Shown: positions 1 through 7,950 of the stretch, piece by piece | How positions within the stretch are numbered: the first letter of the stretch is position 1 | Layout of the letters: the number at the start of each line of letters is the position of its first letter | NCBI RefSeq assembly: GCF_001976065.1 | Contig: NZ_MNAH01000013.1 | Location: forward strand, 64,142 to 128,141 | DNA from: Pseudomonas putida | Lineage (GTDB): Bacteria > Pseudomonadota > Gammaproteobacteria > Pseudomonadales > Pseudomonadaceae | Direction: 5' to 3' | DNA: 64,000 nucleotides | The notes under the pieces: model-generated | Database searches by the model: none | Seen by the model: the letters and a program-made list of their open reading frames with translations, nothing else | Told to the model about the DNA's origin: nothing | Program-made: the position numbers and the translations under genes

Positions 1-1
1 G

Positions 2-1093
2 TATCAGGCGCTGTCCCGCGACCGCGACTGGTTCGATATTGCCCGTAAAGAGATGGTGCCGCTGTTGGCCAAGCGCTATCCGCTGGACAACCCGGCCTGG
101 AAAAAATGGCTGAGCACCGCGCCGAAAAGCGAGGCGCTGGTGGGTGACTGGAGCTTCAGCGGTCATCTGCCGGGCAAAGGCGAACTGGCCGGTGTGATGA
201 GCGTGACTGCCGACGGCAGCGACACCTTCAAGGTCAGCGTCAAGGGCCAATATGCCGACGGTACGCCGTTCAACGGTGACGGCAGCGCGATTCTCTACAC
301 CGGCTACGAATGGCGCGGCAACGTCACCATCGACGGCGTGACCATGCGCCAAGTGTTCGCCGCCCAGGGCAATGCGATGCAGGGCCGGATGTTCGAGGCC
401 GAGCACGATGAACGCGGCCTGGACTTCGTCGCCGCCAAGCAGGGCTCCCAGCGTTTGCTGGCGGTGCAGCCAGGTTATGTGAAGGCCGGCAGCGAAACCG
501 AAGTCACCCTGATCGGCAGCGGCCTGACCGGCAAGCCGAATTTTGGCAAAGGCGTGGAAGTGGTTGAGGTCGTCTCGCAGAGCCCGGAGCAGATCAAAGT
601 CAAGCTCAAGGCCGCCGCCAATGCCCAGCCGGGCTTGCGCGCGGTCAGTGTCGGCACGCTGAAAGGCCCGAGCCTGTCGGTGTACAACAAGATCGCCTCG
701 GTCAAAGTCATACCGGAATTTTCGGTCGCGCGGATCGGCGAGGGCGGCGGTTCAACGCCGAAAGTCCAGGGCCGTTTCGACGCCGAAGCCTGGGGCAAGG
801 GCGCTGACGGCAAGCCGTATCGCATCGGCGTGTTCCCGGCGCAGTGGAAGGTCGAGGCCTTTGACGACCGTGCCAAGGAAGACGAAGACGTCAAGTTCGC
901 CGGCACCATGCAAGCCGACACTGGCGTGTTCACCCCGGGCGATGCCGGGCCGAACCCGGCGCGCAAAATGTCCACCAACAATGCCGGCAACCTCAAGGTG
1001 ATCGCCGCCGTCGACGACGCAGGGAAATCCCTGACCGGCGAGGGCCACATGATCGTCACCGTGCAACGTTGGAACAATCCACCCATTCCTTGA
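2..1093 (+). CDS. qhpA: Quinohemoprotein amine dehydrogenase alpha subunit (3' part)
   Basis: The reading frame is open from base 2 with no start, so this is the C-terminal part of a gene that begins before the window; the first ATG in frame is internal. The family enzyme is a periplasmic alpha-beta-gamma heterotrimer that oxidises primary amines, and its alpha subunit carries two c-type hemes in an N-terminal domain that would lie outside the window. What is visible is the beta-rich C-terminal half, including an IPT/TIG-like stretch around LLAVQPGYVKAGSETEVTL, and it ends in WNNPPIP. The identity rests mainly on the downstream gene order (radical SAM maturase, gamma, beta), which is the known order of this operon, and on the general look of the protein. 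Confidence is high for the operon and somewhat lower from the fragment alone. Confidence 0.85.
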   Translation, partial: YQALSRDRDWFDIARKEMVPLLAKRYPLDNPAWKKWLSTAPKSEALVGDWSFSGHLPGKGELAGVMSVTADGSDTFKVSVKGQYADGTPFNGDGSAILYTGYEWRGNVTIDGVTMRQVFAAQGNAMQGRMFEAEHDERGLDFVAAKQGSQRLLAVQPGYVKAGSETEVTLIGSGLTGKPNFGKGVEVVEVVSQSPEQIKVKLKAAANAQPGLRAVSVGTLKGPSLSVYNKIASVKVIPEFSVARIGEGGGSTPKVQGRFDAEAWGKGADGKPYRIGVFPAQWKVEAFDDRAKEDEDVKFAGTMQADTGVFTPGDAGPNPARKMSTNNAGNLKVIAAVDDAGKSLTGEGHMIVTVQRWNNPPIP

Positions 1094-1174
1094 GTGCACT
1101 GAACGCAAAGGCTTCAGACACTTTTTCGGAATGATCGCAGGCCCCGCAACCGGGGCTTGCACAGGAGGTTTGCA

Positions 1175-2605
1175 ATGGGCGCTATCTTGAATCTGGTCGA
1201 ACGCAACCTGCACGAAGTGCACGTCGACGCCGATCGCATGCTGTTTCACATCCCCAGCAGTTCGCTGTTCGCCAGCGATGAACTGACGGGCACCATCATC
1301 GATACCTTGCGCGGCCCGGGCTGTTCCTCGGACGACCTGATCCAGCGCCTCGCCGCGCGCTTTAACGGCGAGGAAATTACCGAGACCCTGCGCGAGCTGA
1401 TGGCCCTGGAACTGGTCAGCGACGGCTCGCCACTGACCCCGGACATCGCCACCAAGCGCGTCGAGCGCACTGCGATCAACACCGTGGTGCTCAACGTCAA
1501 CACCGGCTGCAACCTGAGTTGCACCTACTGCTACAAGGAAGACCTCGACAAGCCCTCGGCCGGCAAGAAAATGGACGTGGAAACGGCGATCGCCTCGGTG
1601 GAAATGCTGCTGCGCGAATCCCCGGACGAAGAGCGGTTTACGGTTGTGTTTTTTGGTGGAGAGCCGCTGAGCAATCGCAAGCTGATCGAGTACATGGTCG
1701 ACTATTGTGAAAAGCGGTTTGCCGAGGCGGGCAAGTTCGTCGAGTTCGTCATGACCACCAATGCCACGCTGCTCACCGAAGACACCGTGGACTACCTCAA
1801 TGCCCACCGTTTCGGGCTGTCGGTCAGCATTGACGGGCCGAAAACCGTGCACGACCGCAACCGCATCACCGTGGGCGGGCAGGGCACCTACGACGTGGTG
1901 CGGCGCAAGGCCGAGATGCTGCTGTCGCGCTATAACAGCCGTCCGGTCGGTGCTCGCGTAACGCTCACCACCGGCGTCACCGACGTCGAAACCATCTGGG
2001 ATCACCTGTTCAACGAACTGGGTTTCGCCGAAGTCGGCTTTGCCCCGGTGACGTCGGGTGATATCAGCAGCTTCAACCTCACCAGCGACGAGCTGATCGA
2101 AGTCTTCGCCAGCATGAAACGCCTCGGGCGGCGTTACCTGGAAGCGGCGCTGGAGCACCGCAACATCGGTTTCTCCAACCTGCATCAGCTGATCACCGAC
2201 ATCCACGAAGGCCACAAGAAAGCCCTGCCGTGTGGCGCGGGCTTGAAGATGCTGGCGGTGGATCACAAGGGCGAGCTGAACCTGTGCCACCGCTTTACCG
2301 GTTCGAGCCTGCCAACCTTCGGCAACGTCCACAGCGGCGTGAAACAGGTGGAGTTGAACGACTTCCTCTCGCAGCGCCTGGACCGCAGCAACACCGGCTG
2401 CGAAGACTGCCAAATCCGCAACCTGTGCTCCGGCGGCTGCTACCACGAGAGCTACGCCCGGTACGGCGACCCGACGCACCCGACCTATCACTACTGCGAA
2501 CTGATGCGTGACTGGGTCGACTTCGGCATCGAGGTCTACACCCGGATCATGGCTCACAACCCTGCGTTCATCAGCAGCTACATCACTCCGCGCAAGGCTC
2601 ACTGA
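1175..2605 (+). CDS. qhpD: Radical SAM maturase of the amine dehydrogenase gamma subunit
   Basis: In this family the enzyme makes the intrapeptidyl Cys-to-Asp/Glu thioether bridges in the gamma subunit before export. The protein is 476 aa from the ATG that follows a good AGGAGG site; an in-frame TTG 18 bases upstream has no such site. The radical SAM cluster motif CNLSCTYC lies at residues 112-119 (Cys 112, 116, 119). A cysteine-rich C-terminal region (Cys 353, 409, 412, 418, 422, 441) fits the auxiliary Fe-S clusters of a SPASM-type domain. The N-terminal ~90 residues look like a peptide-recognition domain. It sits between the alpha gene and its substrate, the gamma gene, whose ATG follows 1 base after this stop, so the two are translationally close. 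Confidence 0.93.
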   Translation: MGAILNLVERNLHEVHVDADRMLFHIPSSSLFASDELTGTIIDTLRGPGCSSDDLIQRLAARFNGEEITETLRELMALELVSDGSPLTPDIATKRVERTAINTVVLNVNTGCNLSCTYCYKEDLDKPSAGKKMDVETAIASVEMLLRESPDEERFTVVFFGGEPLSNRKLIEYMVDYCEKRFAEAGKFVEFVMTTNATLLTEDTVDYLNAHRFGLSVSIDGPKTVHDRNRITVGGQGTYDVVRRKAEMLLSRYNSRPVGARVTLTTGVTDVETIWDHLFNELGFAEVGFAPVTSGDISSFNLTSDELIEVFASMKRLGRRYLEAALEHRNIGFSNLHQLITDIHEGHKKALPCGAGLKMLAVDHKGELNLCHRFTGSSLPTFGNVHSGVKQVELNDFLSQRLDRSNTGCEDCQIRNLCSGGCYHESYARYGDPTHPTYHYCELMRDWVDFGIEVYTRIMAHNPAFISSYITPRKAH

Positions 2606-2606
2606 T

Positions 2607-2930
2607 ATGAAACATCTCAAGGCAATCAATAACAAAGCGTTGAAGCTGGATCAGGCCGCGGATGAAAACCGCATCGAAGAAGTGGTGGCGATGAGCTCGG
2701 TGGCGGGTTGCGCCTCGACCACCGACCCGGGTTGGGAGATCGATGCGTTTGGCGGTGTGTCGTCGTTGTGCCAGCCGATGGAGGCCGACCTTTATGGCTG
2801 CTCCGACCCTTGCTGGTGGCCGGCCCAGGTGCCGGACATGATGAGCACCTACCCGGACTGGAACAAGGATGCCCAGGCGTCCAACGACAACTGGCGCAAC
2901 CTCGGCACTGTCTTCCCGAAGGACAAGTGA
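2607..2930 (+). CDS. qhpC: Quinohemoprotein amine dehydrogenase gamma subunit precursor
   Basis: This is the 107-aa ribosomally made precursor of the catalytic gamma subunit. Numbering the mature chain from Met29, every modified position known from the family falls into place: Cys7-Glu16, Cys27-Asp33 and Cys41-Asp49 for the thioether bridges, and Cys37-Trp43 for the cysteine tryptophylquinone cofactor (motif CSDPCWWP). That leaves a 28-residue leader with no hydrophobic signal sequence and a 79-residue mature peptide, as expected for a subunit exported after cross-linking. The first base of the neighbouring TGATG is shared with a possible beta-subunit start. The leader protease, ABC exporter and flavin monooxygenase (QhpE, F, G) are not downstream and would have to lie before the window. 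Confidence 0.95.
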   Translation: MKHLKAINNKALKLDQAADENRIEEVVAMSSVAGCASTTDPGWEIDAFGGVSSLCQPMEADLYGCSDPCWWPAQVPDMMSTYPDWNKDAQASNDNWRNLGTVFPKDK

Positions 2931-2968
2931 TGCCCTTGAAAGCCGCGTATAAGAAGAAGGATTCCAGC

Positions 2969-4087
2969 ATGCACAGCATCAAAGCCTGCGGCCTGGCCGC
3001 TTTCGCCGTCCTGAGCGCCGCTTCGCTCACGGTCATGGCCGATGAAAACACTGCGTTGCAAGACGGTCACGAGTACATGTTGACCACCAATTACCCGAAC
3101 AACCTGCACGTGATCGACCTGGCCAGCGACACCCTGTACAAGACCTGCAAACTGCCGGACGCCTTCGGCCCCGGTACCGTGCAATTGTCGCCGGACCGCA
3201 AGACCGCCTACGTGCTGAACAATCACTATGCGGACGTCTACGGCGTCGAGCTGGACAACTGCAAGCAGGTGTTCCACGCCAGCATCACCCAGAAGCCGGG
3301 TGAGAAGGCCAAGTCCATGTTCGCCTTCACGGTCAGCCACGACGGCAAGGAACTGTACACCGTCGCCAACCCGACGCTGATGATGAACGACCGCTACGAA
3401 GTGCAGCAGCCTCGGTTAGACGTGTACAAGACCGACGCCGGCATGGACGCCAAACCGGTGCGCAGTTTCCCCGCGCCACGCCAGCTGACCATCATGCAGA
3501 GCGGTGACGACGGCACGCTGTACGTGGCCGGGGCGGATGTCTACAAGGTCAATGTGCAGACCGGCAAGTTCGACGTGCTGATCCCCAGCCGGCACTGGAA
3601 ACGCGCGAACTACAGCGCGCCGGACGTGCTCTACGTGTGGAACCAGCAAACCTACCGGCATGACTTCTCGCTGCTCTACACCGCGGCGAAATTCAAGGAC
3701 AAGAAGCAGGACCCGGCGACCGCCGAATACCTTTACGGCCTGTTCAGTGTCGACCTGAAGACCGGCAAGACCGAAACCACCGACTTCGGGCCCCTGACGG
3801 AAATCTACTTCAGCGGCATGCGCTCGCCGAAAGACCCGAACCTGATGTTCGGCGTGCTCAATCGGCTGGCCAAGTACGACATCAAGGAGAAGAAAATGCT
3901 CCAGGCGGCGACGCTCGATCACTCCTACTACTGCATTTCCTTCAATAAGGACGGCAGCAAGATCTACCTGGCCGGGACGTTCAACGATGTGGCGATTTTC
4001 GATGCCGACAGCATGAAACAGGTGGGCAGCATCAAGTTGCCGGGTGGGGACATGGCGATTACCACGGCGCAGATTTTTATGCGGTAA
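2969..4087 (+). CDS. qhpB: Quinohemoprotein amine dehydrogenase beta subunit
   Basis: The beta subunit is a seven-bladed beta-propeller that packs against gamma and helps form the active site in the periplasm. The protein shows repeated propeller-like blades (NNLHVIDLASDTLYKTCKLP, AYVLNNHYADVYGVELDNCK and similar) and ends IFMR. The chosen ATG has AGAAGGA about 9 bases upstream and gives a clean signal peptide, MHSIKACGLAAFAVLSAASL followed by TVMA and DEN. An alternative ATG at 2930 overlaps the gamma stop (TGATG), also has a GAAGGA site and would add 13 residues including KKK, so the start is not certain. It is the last gene of the operon; a REP-type inverted repeat follows. Confidence 0.92.
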   Translation: MHSIKACGLAAFAVLSAASLTVMADENTALQDGHEYMLTTNYPNNLHVIDLASDTLYKTCKLPDAFGPGTVQLSPDRKTAYVLNNHYADVYGVELDNCKQVFHASITQKPGEKAKSMFAFTVSHDGKELYTVANPTLMMNDRYEVQQPRLDVYKTDAGMDAKPVRSFPAPRQLTIMQSGDDGTLYVAGADVYKVNVQTGKFDVLIPSRHWKRANYSAPDVLYVWNQQTYRHDFSLLYTAAKFKDKKQDPATAEYLYGLFSVDLKTGKTETTDFGPLTEIYFSGMRSPKDPNLMFGVLNRLAKYDIKEKKMLQAATLDHSYYCISFNKDGSKIYLAGTFNDVAIFDADSMKQVGSIKLPGGDMAITTAQIFMR

Positions 4088-4109
4088 TTGCGGCGCCTGA
4101 ACTGACGCC

Positions 4110-4192
4110 TTCGCGAGCAAGCCCGCTCCCACACTGGACCGAGTTCTTCCAGAAAGAACGCGATCAAATGTGGGAGCGGGCTTGCTCGCGAA
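4110..4192. repeat. REP-type inverted repeat pair
   Basis: Two oppositely oriented copies of the unit GTGGGAGCGGGCTTGCTCGC face each other across about 35 bases. It lies between two convergent genes (qhpB and the LprI-like gene) and could act as a transcript stabiliser or bidirectional terminator. The same unit recurs elsewhere in the window. Confidence 0.85.
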
Positions 4193-4216
4193 TAGGCCCT
4201 CAAAAACACTACAAAA

Positions 4217-4618
4217 TCAAACCCCAGGCACCGGGCAACCCAAATCCCCCTCCTGGCACTTCAGGTAAGTCTTGAACGTCTCCACCCGCGCCTTGGTCAA
4301 CTCCGTTACGCAATTGCTGTAGACCAGCGGATAAACACTCCCGCCTTCCACCCCGGACGCCGAAAACTTGCACTCGGCATCACGAAACGCGATCCACGAG
4401 CGCTGCGCCCCCACCAGCAATTTCTTCCCGTCAGGGTCGCCCTTCAAGCGCGTGGTGATCTGCTGGTAAAGCGCATTCAGCTCCTTGTCCACCGCCGCAT
4501 GCTGCTGCGCGGCGCACTGGTTCATCGTGACCTGGTCGCTGGCGTTGTCGCAGTCCACGGCCTGGGCCTGGGGGATTAACAGCAATGGCGTGAGCGCCAG
4601 GAGAAAGCGTGAGTGCAT
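4217..4618 (-). CDS. Secreted LprI/DUF1311-type protein
   Basis: A 133-aa secreted protein. The chosen start gives a typical signal peptide (MHSRFLLALTPLLLIPQAQA, then VDC); a longer frame begins 29 codons upstream but would bury this signal. The mature part carries the DUF1311 pattern: CDNASDQVTMNQCAAQQ, then a coiled helix VDKELNALYQQI, then AQRSWIAFRDAEC, with conserved cysteines. Members of this family include LprI, reported as a lysozyme inhibitor in mycobacteria, but most are of unknown function. It is a single-gene unit divergent from the START-like gene, with a promoter region of about 145 bases between them. Confidence 0.75.
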   Translation of the reverse strand: MHSRFLLALTPLLLIPQAQAVDCDNASDQVTMNQCAAQQHAAVDKELNALYQQITTRLKGDPDGKKLLVGAQRSWIAFRDAECKFSASGVEGGSVYPLVYSNCVTELTKARVETFKTYLKCQEGDLGCPVPGV

Positions 4619-4764
4619 GGCATAGGCTCGCTGTAACAGGGAAATTTGCCCCAGTGTAGCGAGGCCAGGACGGCCATTTCGACAACTGACGCCTGATTGA
4701 TACAACTTTCGGGCTGGACATGTGGTCTTACAGGCCTACTGTTGTTCATTACAGGAGGTGACGT

Positions 4765-5253
4765 ATGAAACCAGTACCCAACAGTTTTGAACGCAAAATC
4801 ATGCTCAAGTCGCCGCGCTCCCATGTCTGGCGCGCCTTGGTCGACGCCGAGGCGTTCGGTCAGTGGTTTGGCGTTGCGCTCGAAGGCAGGCGCTTCATTG
4901 CCGGCGAATGGACGCAGGGGCAGGTTACGTATCCCGGTTATGAACACGTGTTGTGGAATGTGCTGGTCGAGCGGGTCGAGCCGCAACAGTTGTTTTCCTT
5001 TCGTTGGCACCCCTACGCGGTGAACCCGAAGATCGACTACTCCCAGGAGCCCACCACGCTGGTCAAGTTCGAATTGCAGGACTATGAAGGCGGCACCTTG
5101 CTCAAGGTGTCCGAGTCTGGATTCGCGCACATTCCCGACGTACGCCAGAAGGAGGCGTATTACATGGACAGCCGTGGCTGGGAGGAGCAATTGAGCCGTC
5201 TCGAACAATTCCTCGCTGAAAACGCCAAAGCCCGGGAGCGTGAAGGTGAATGA
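4765..5253 (+). CDS. SRPBCC (START/AHSA1-like) family protein
   Basis: A 162-aa cytoplasmic protein with a strong AGGAGGTGA ribosome site 6 bases before the ATG. The N-terminal pattern FERKIMLKSPRSHVWRALVD, then FGQWFG, with a later GTLLKVSESGF and a C-terminal helix GWEEQLSRLEQFLAE is the classical layout of AHSA1-domain proteins, which fold as a helix-grip cavity that binds small hydrophobic ligands. No catalytic residues can be assigned. Such genes are often paired with an ArsR regulator, but none is next to it here. It stands alone, followed by a 270-base intergenic region with a candidate small RNA. Confidence 0.8.
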   Translation: MKPVPNSFERKIMLKSPRSHVWRALVDAEAFGQWFGVALEGRRFIAGEWTQGQVTYPGYEHVLWNVLVERVEPQQLFSFRWHPYAVNPKIDYSQEPTTLVKFELQDYEGGTLLKVSESGFAHIPDVRQKEAYYMDSRGWEEQLSRLEQFLAENAKAREREGE

Positions 5254-5286
5254 TTAAAACGCGTCTAAGGGTTTACGGAAGGTCGC

Positions 5287-5354
5287 TATAGCGAATGTCT
5301 TACACGCGGTAACAACTATGTCGTCTGTTACAAATTGGATCCGATGCGTATTCT
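5287..5354 (+). promoter_or_regulatory. Candidate promoter and GacA-like upstream element of the small RNA
   Basis: An 18-base stretch at 5287-5304 ends in a perfect CTTACA, the right half of the GacA box TGTAAG-N6-CTTACA. Its left half (TATAGC) matches only 3 of 6. A -10-like TATTCT lies at 5349-5354. The spacing puts the box centre about 65 bases before the predicted RNA start, similar to the GacA-controlled rsm genes. The assignment depends on the RNA call that follows. Confidence 0.4.
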
Positions 5355-5360
5355 GGCCCC

Positions 5361-5473
5361 ATCCACTGAGGCACAGGGAGTGCTCAGGATCATGGATGAT
5401 CGGCCATTGCACGGATGCTGACGACAGGGAGTTGTAATGGTCTTGGAAGAACCCGCTTCGGCGGGTTTTTTTA
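5361..5473 (+). ncRNA. rsmX: Candidate RsmX-class regulatory small RNA
   Basis: The intergenic segment ends in a strong intrinsic terminator and carries six GGA motifs (5377, 5387, 5394, 5413, 5428, 5445). One of them sits in the sequence TCATGGATGA (5390-5399), an exact match to the CsrA/RsmE recognition consensus (A/U)CANGGANG(U/A), inside a hairpin GATC-ATGGAT-GATC that puts GGA in a six-base loop. GCACGGATGC is a second near-match. RNAs of this kind sequester Rsm proteins under GacS/GacA control. The length of about 113 nt fits RsmX. The exact 5' end is inferred from the -10-like element. I cannot confirm it by alignment. Confidence 0.6.
5451..5472 (+). terminator. Rho-independent terminator of the candidate small RNA
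   Basis: A stem ACCCGC-TTCG-GCGGGT with a UUCG tetraloop is followed by seven T residues. A terminator of this shape is characteristic of Pseudomonas rsm RNAs. It may also act for the convergent inhA gene. Confidence 0.9.
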
Positions 5474-5524
5474 TGCGTCTGAAAAACACTGTCTGCGTGA
5501 ACAAGGGTTCACGCAGCCAGTCTT

Positions 5525-6211
5525 TCATTGCCGGTCGAGTTTTGCTGCCGCACGCTCGGTGATTTGCGCTCGCAGTTTCAATGAACTGGCGGCACGGTTG
5601 CGCGCTTCCTCCAGCACCCTGTTGGGCGCCGTTTCCGGGCTACCGGCCTGAAAGGGCGGCGCAGGTGCGTATTCCAGTTGCAATTGCACCAGCTCAGCGG
5701 TGTCCTGGCCGAACAGCTCGGCTGCCAGGGTCAGGGCAAAATCGATGCCTGCGGTAATCCCGCCACCGGTCAGCAGGTTGCCGTCGCGCACCACCCGATC
5801 CTTCACCGCAATCGCTCCCAACGGCGTCAGCAGTTCGTGATACGCCCAATGGGTGGTGGCGCGCTTGCCCTTGAGCAGTCCCGCCGCACCCAGCACCAGC
5901 GCACCGGTGCAGACCGACGTCACGTACCGCGCGTTGGCGGCCTGGGTCTTGATAAACGCCAGGGTTTGCTCATCCTCCATCAACGGCCCGACTCCACTGC
6001 CACCGGGCACGCAGATCACATCCAGCGCCGGGCAATCATCGAAGGTTACGGTCGGCTTGAGCATCAGACCGGTGCTGGCGGTGACGGGCATCAGGTCCTT
6101 CCAGATCAGATGCACCTTCACGTCCGGCAGCGAGGCCAGCACGTCATAGGGGCCGGTGAGGTCGAGTTGCTGCACCTGTGGAAACAACAGAAAACCGATC
6201 TGCAAGGTCAT
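5525..6211 (-). CDS. inhA: Isonitrile hydratase (DJ-1/PfpI family)
   Basis: A 228-aa cytoplasmic enzyme that, in P. putida, hydrates isonitriles to N-substituted formamides. The sequence keeps the family layout: MTLQIGFLLFPQVQQLDLTG at the N-terminus, the acidic VCVPGG-type loop, the nucleophile elbow VTSVCTGALVLGAAGLL with Cys near residue 101, then ATTHWAYHELL and LLTGGGITAGIDF. Length and motifs fit what I remember of the P. putida enzyme. The start has AGGAG upstream; a longer in-frame ORF starts 12 codons earlier without support. It is divergent from a GlxA-type regulator with an intergenic region of about 90 bases, suggesting control by that regulator. Confidence 0.85.
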   Translation of the reverse strand: MTLQIGFLLFPQVQQLDLTGPYDVLASLPDVKVHLIWKDLMPVTASTGLMLKPTVTFDDCPALDVICVPGGSGVGPLMEDEQTLAFIKTQAANARYVTSVCTGALVLGAAGLLKGKRATTHWAYHELLTPLGAIAVKDRVVRDGNLLTGGGITAGIDFALTLAAELFGQDTAELVQLQLEYAPAPPFQAGSPETAPNRVLEEARNRAASSLKLRAQITERAAAKLDRQ

Positions 6212-6301
6212 GGTGTTTTTTCTCCTGAAGTGGGTGGACGCCCTCACTGTAGACGCCTAGGATTTGGCGTATACGCCAATCACCCCACGAATTACGCCAA
6301 C

Positions 6302-7285
6302 ATGCCGAAAACCATTCACGTACTCGCCTTCGCCAACGTGCAAGTGCTCGATGTCACCGGGCCGTTGCAGGTGTTCGCCTCGGCCAACGACATCGCCCGT
6401 CAGCAAGGTTCGCCCCCACCTTATGCGCCGTCGGTAATTGCCAGCGGCGGCGGGGCGGTGATGTCATCGGCGGGCTTGGCGTTGCTGGCCGAAATCTTGC
6501 CCGAGCAGGGCAGCGACACCCTGATCATCGCCGGGGGCTGGGGCGTCTATACGGCGGCGCAGGACCCGGCACTGGTCGGTTGGGTGCGCGAGCACTCGGC
6601 AAAGTGCCGGCGGGTGGCATCGGTGTGCACCGGCGCGTTCCTGCTGGCGGCCAGTGGCTGGCTCGACGGCCGGCGCGTGGTCACCCACTGGACCCGTTGC
6701 GAGCAGTTGGCGCAGCAACACCCGCGATTGCAGGTCGAACCCAACCCGATCTTCATCAACGACGGTCCAGTCTGGACCTCGGCCGGCGTCACCGCCGGCA
6801 TCGACCTGGCGTTGGCAATGGTCGAAGCCGACCTCGGTCGCACCATGGCCTTGGAAGTCGCCCGGCAACTGGTGGTATTCCTGAAACGCCCGGGCGGCCA
6901 GTCGCAATTCAGCGTGACTTTGTCTTTACAGAAAGAAGGCAATCGCTTCGACGAACTTCACGCCTGGATCAGCGAAAACCTCAGCAAAGACCTCGGCATC
7001 CCGACCCTGGCCCAGCAGGCTGGCATGAGCGAACGCAGCTTCGTGCGCCACTACCGCGCCGACACCGGCCAGACCCCGGCCCGAGCCATCGAGCTGATCC
7101 GGGTCGAGACGGCGCGACGCCTGCTCAGCGACACCGGCGTGCCAATCAAGCGGGTGGCCGTGCAATGCGGATTCGGCAGCGAAGAAACCCTGCGCCGCAG
7201 CTTCCTGCGGGCCATGGGGGTGACCCCGCAGGCGTATCGCGAGCGGTTTTCAGTCAGCGCGCAAGAAGATCCAGTCATGCCTTGA
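6302..7285 (+). CDS. GlxA-family transcriptional regulator (DJ-1/PfpI plus AraC HTH)
   Basis: A 327-aa regulator. Residues 1-190 form a DJ-1/PfpI-like amidotransferase fold (VLAFANVQVLDVTGPLQVF, then RRVASVCTGAFLLAASGWL with the Cys elbow, VTHWTRCEQL, TSAGVTAGIDLALAM). Residues ~215-320 form a double HTH of the AraC type (LAQQAGMSERSFVRHYRADT and VAVQCGFGSEETLRRSFLRA). GlxA-type regulators sense small metabolites through the first domain. The divergent arrangement with inhA, which shares the same fold, suggests it controls inhA and itself. The ATG at 6302 begins the fold; upstream in-frame sequence is antisense to inhA and is not coding. Confidence 0.88.
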   Translation: MPKTIHVLAFANVQVLDVTGPLQVFASANDIARQQGSPPPYAPSVIASGGGAVMSSAGLALLAEILPEQGSDTLIIAGGWGVYTAAQDPALVGWVREHSAKCRRVASVCTGAFLLAASGWLDGRRVVTHWTRCEQLAQQHPRLQVEPNPIFINDGPVWTSAGVTAGIDLALAMVEADLGRTMALEVARQLVVFLKRPGGQSQFSVTLSLQKEGNRFDELHAWISENLSKDLGIPTLAQQAGMSERSFVRHYRADTGQTPARAIELIRVETARRLLSDTGVPIKRVAVQCGFGSEETLRRSFLRAMGVTPQAYRERFSVSAQEDPVMP

Positions 7286-7302
7286 GCGTGGGTGTCCTGT
7301 CG

Positions 7303-7692
7303 TTAGACTTCCACTTCCGTCACCTGATTAAAGTATTTCGCCCTGTCCGGGGTAAACGTCACCACCATCCCGGTCCGCGCACAGGTCTGCACCCGTTCTT
7401 CGTCCAGATCCACATCCAGATCCTCACCGCGCAAGCCTTGCCATTGGGCGAGGTACTTTAGGGAACCGTATTTTTCGAGTTTTTTCAGGCTGCGGCTGAC
7501 GCCACCTTTCCAGCCCAGCACCGGCAGCTCGCCAGCGAGGCATTGCCGGGCGAGGTCGGGGAAACGGGCGGCGCGCTGGTGGCCGACTTCCCAGCATTTG
7601 ATCAGGCCCTTGTCGTGGCCTTCCCACAGTTCGTCGCGGTTGAGGCCGGTTCGAAGGGGCAGGTCGATGCTGCGATAGATGCGTTGGGACAT
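7303..7692 (-). CDS. Conserved hypothetical protein, 129 aa
   Basis: I do not recognise a named domain. The protein is soluble, with no signal peptide or membrane segment, and is rich in charged residues and tryptophan (DELWEGHDKGLIKCWEVGHQ, GWKGGVSRSLKKLEKYGSLK). The start ATG has AAGGAT 7 bases upstream, codon use looks like that of its neighbours, and the frame is open for the full length, so it is likely a real gene. It converges on the GlxA-type regulator with only 17 bases between the stops. Confidence 0.6.
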   Translation of the reverse strand: MSQRIYRSIDLPLRTGLNRDELWEGHDKGLIKCWEVGHQRAARFPDLARQCLAGELPVLGWKGGVSRSLKKLEKYGSLKYLAQWQGLRGEDLDVDLDEERVQTCARTGMVVTFTPDRAKYFNQVTEVEV

Positions 7693-7864
7693 TCTGGATC
7701 CTTGAATTCGGGGTGTGTTGGACAGCTCCGCTGTGCCCGTTGAGCATCGATGTTAGGTGGGGATGTAGTGGCTTGCAACCGGGTATTTCCGGGGGGCGGA
7801 CGCGTATTTTGTTTATGAAAAGTAGGACGCTGGCTTACACAAAAACCTCGCCGGACATCGGACC

Positions 7865-7930
7865 TGTAGGAGCCGGCTTGCCGGCGAAGGCGCACTTGAG
7901 AATGCCTTCGCCGGCAAGCCGGCTCCTACA
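7865..7930. repeat. REP-type inverted repeat pair (CCGG variant)
   Basis: A near-perfect palindrome: TGTAGGAGCCGGCTTGCCGG on the left and its complement on the right, separated by about 14 bases. It belongs to the TGTAGGAGC(T/C)GGCTTGCC(A/G)GCGA family. It lies in a 258-base region between the hypothetical gene and the GH15 gene; nothing else was seen there. Confidence 0.85.
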
Positions 7931-7950
7931 TTAAGGCTGGGCGCCAGGTC

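Noticed and set aside
752..2635. A 627-aa minus-strand open frame across the radical SAM gene
   Set aside because: It overlaps the maturase with its intact CxxxCxxC motif and has no ribosome site or domain.
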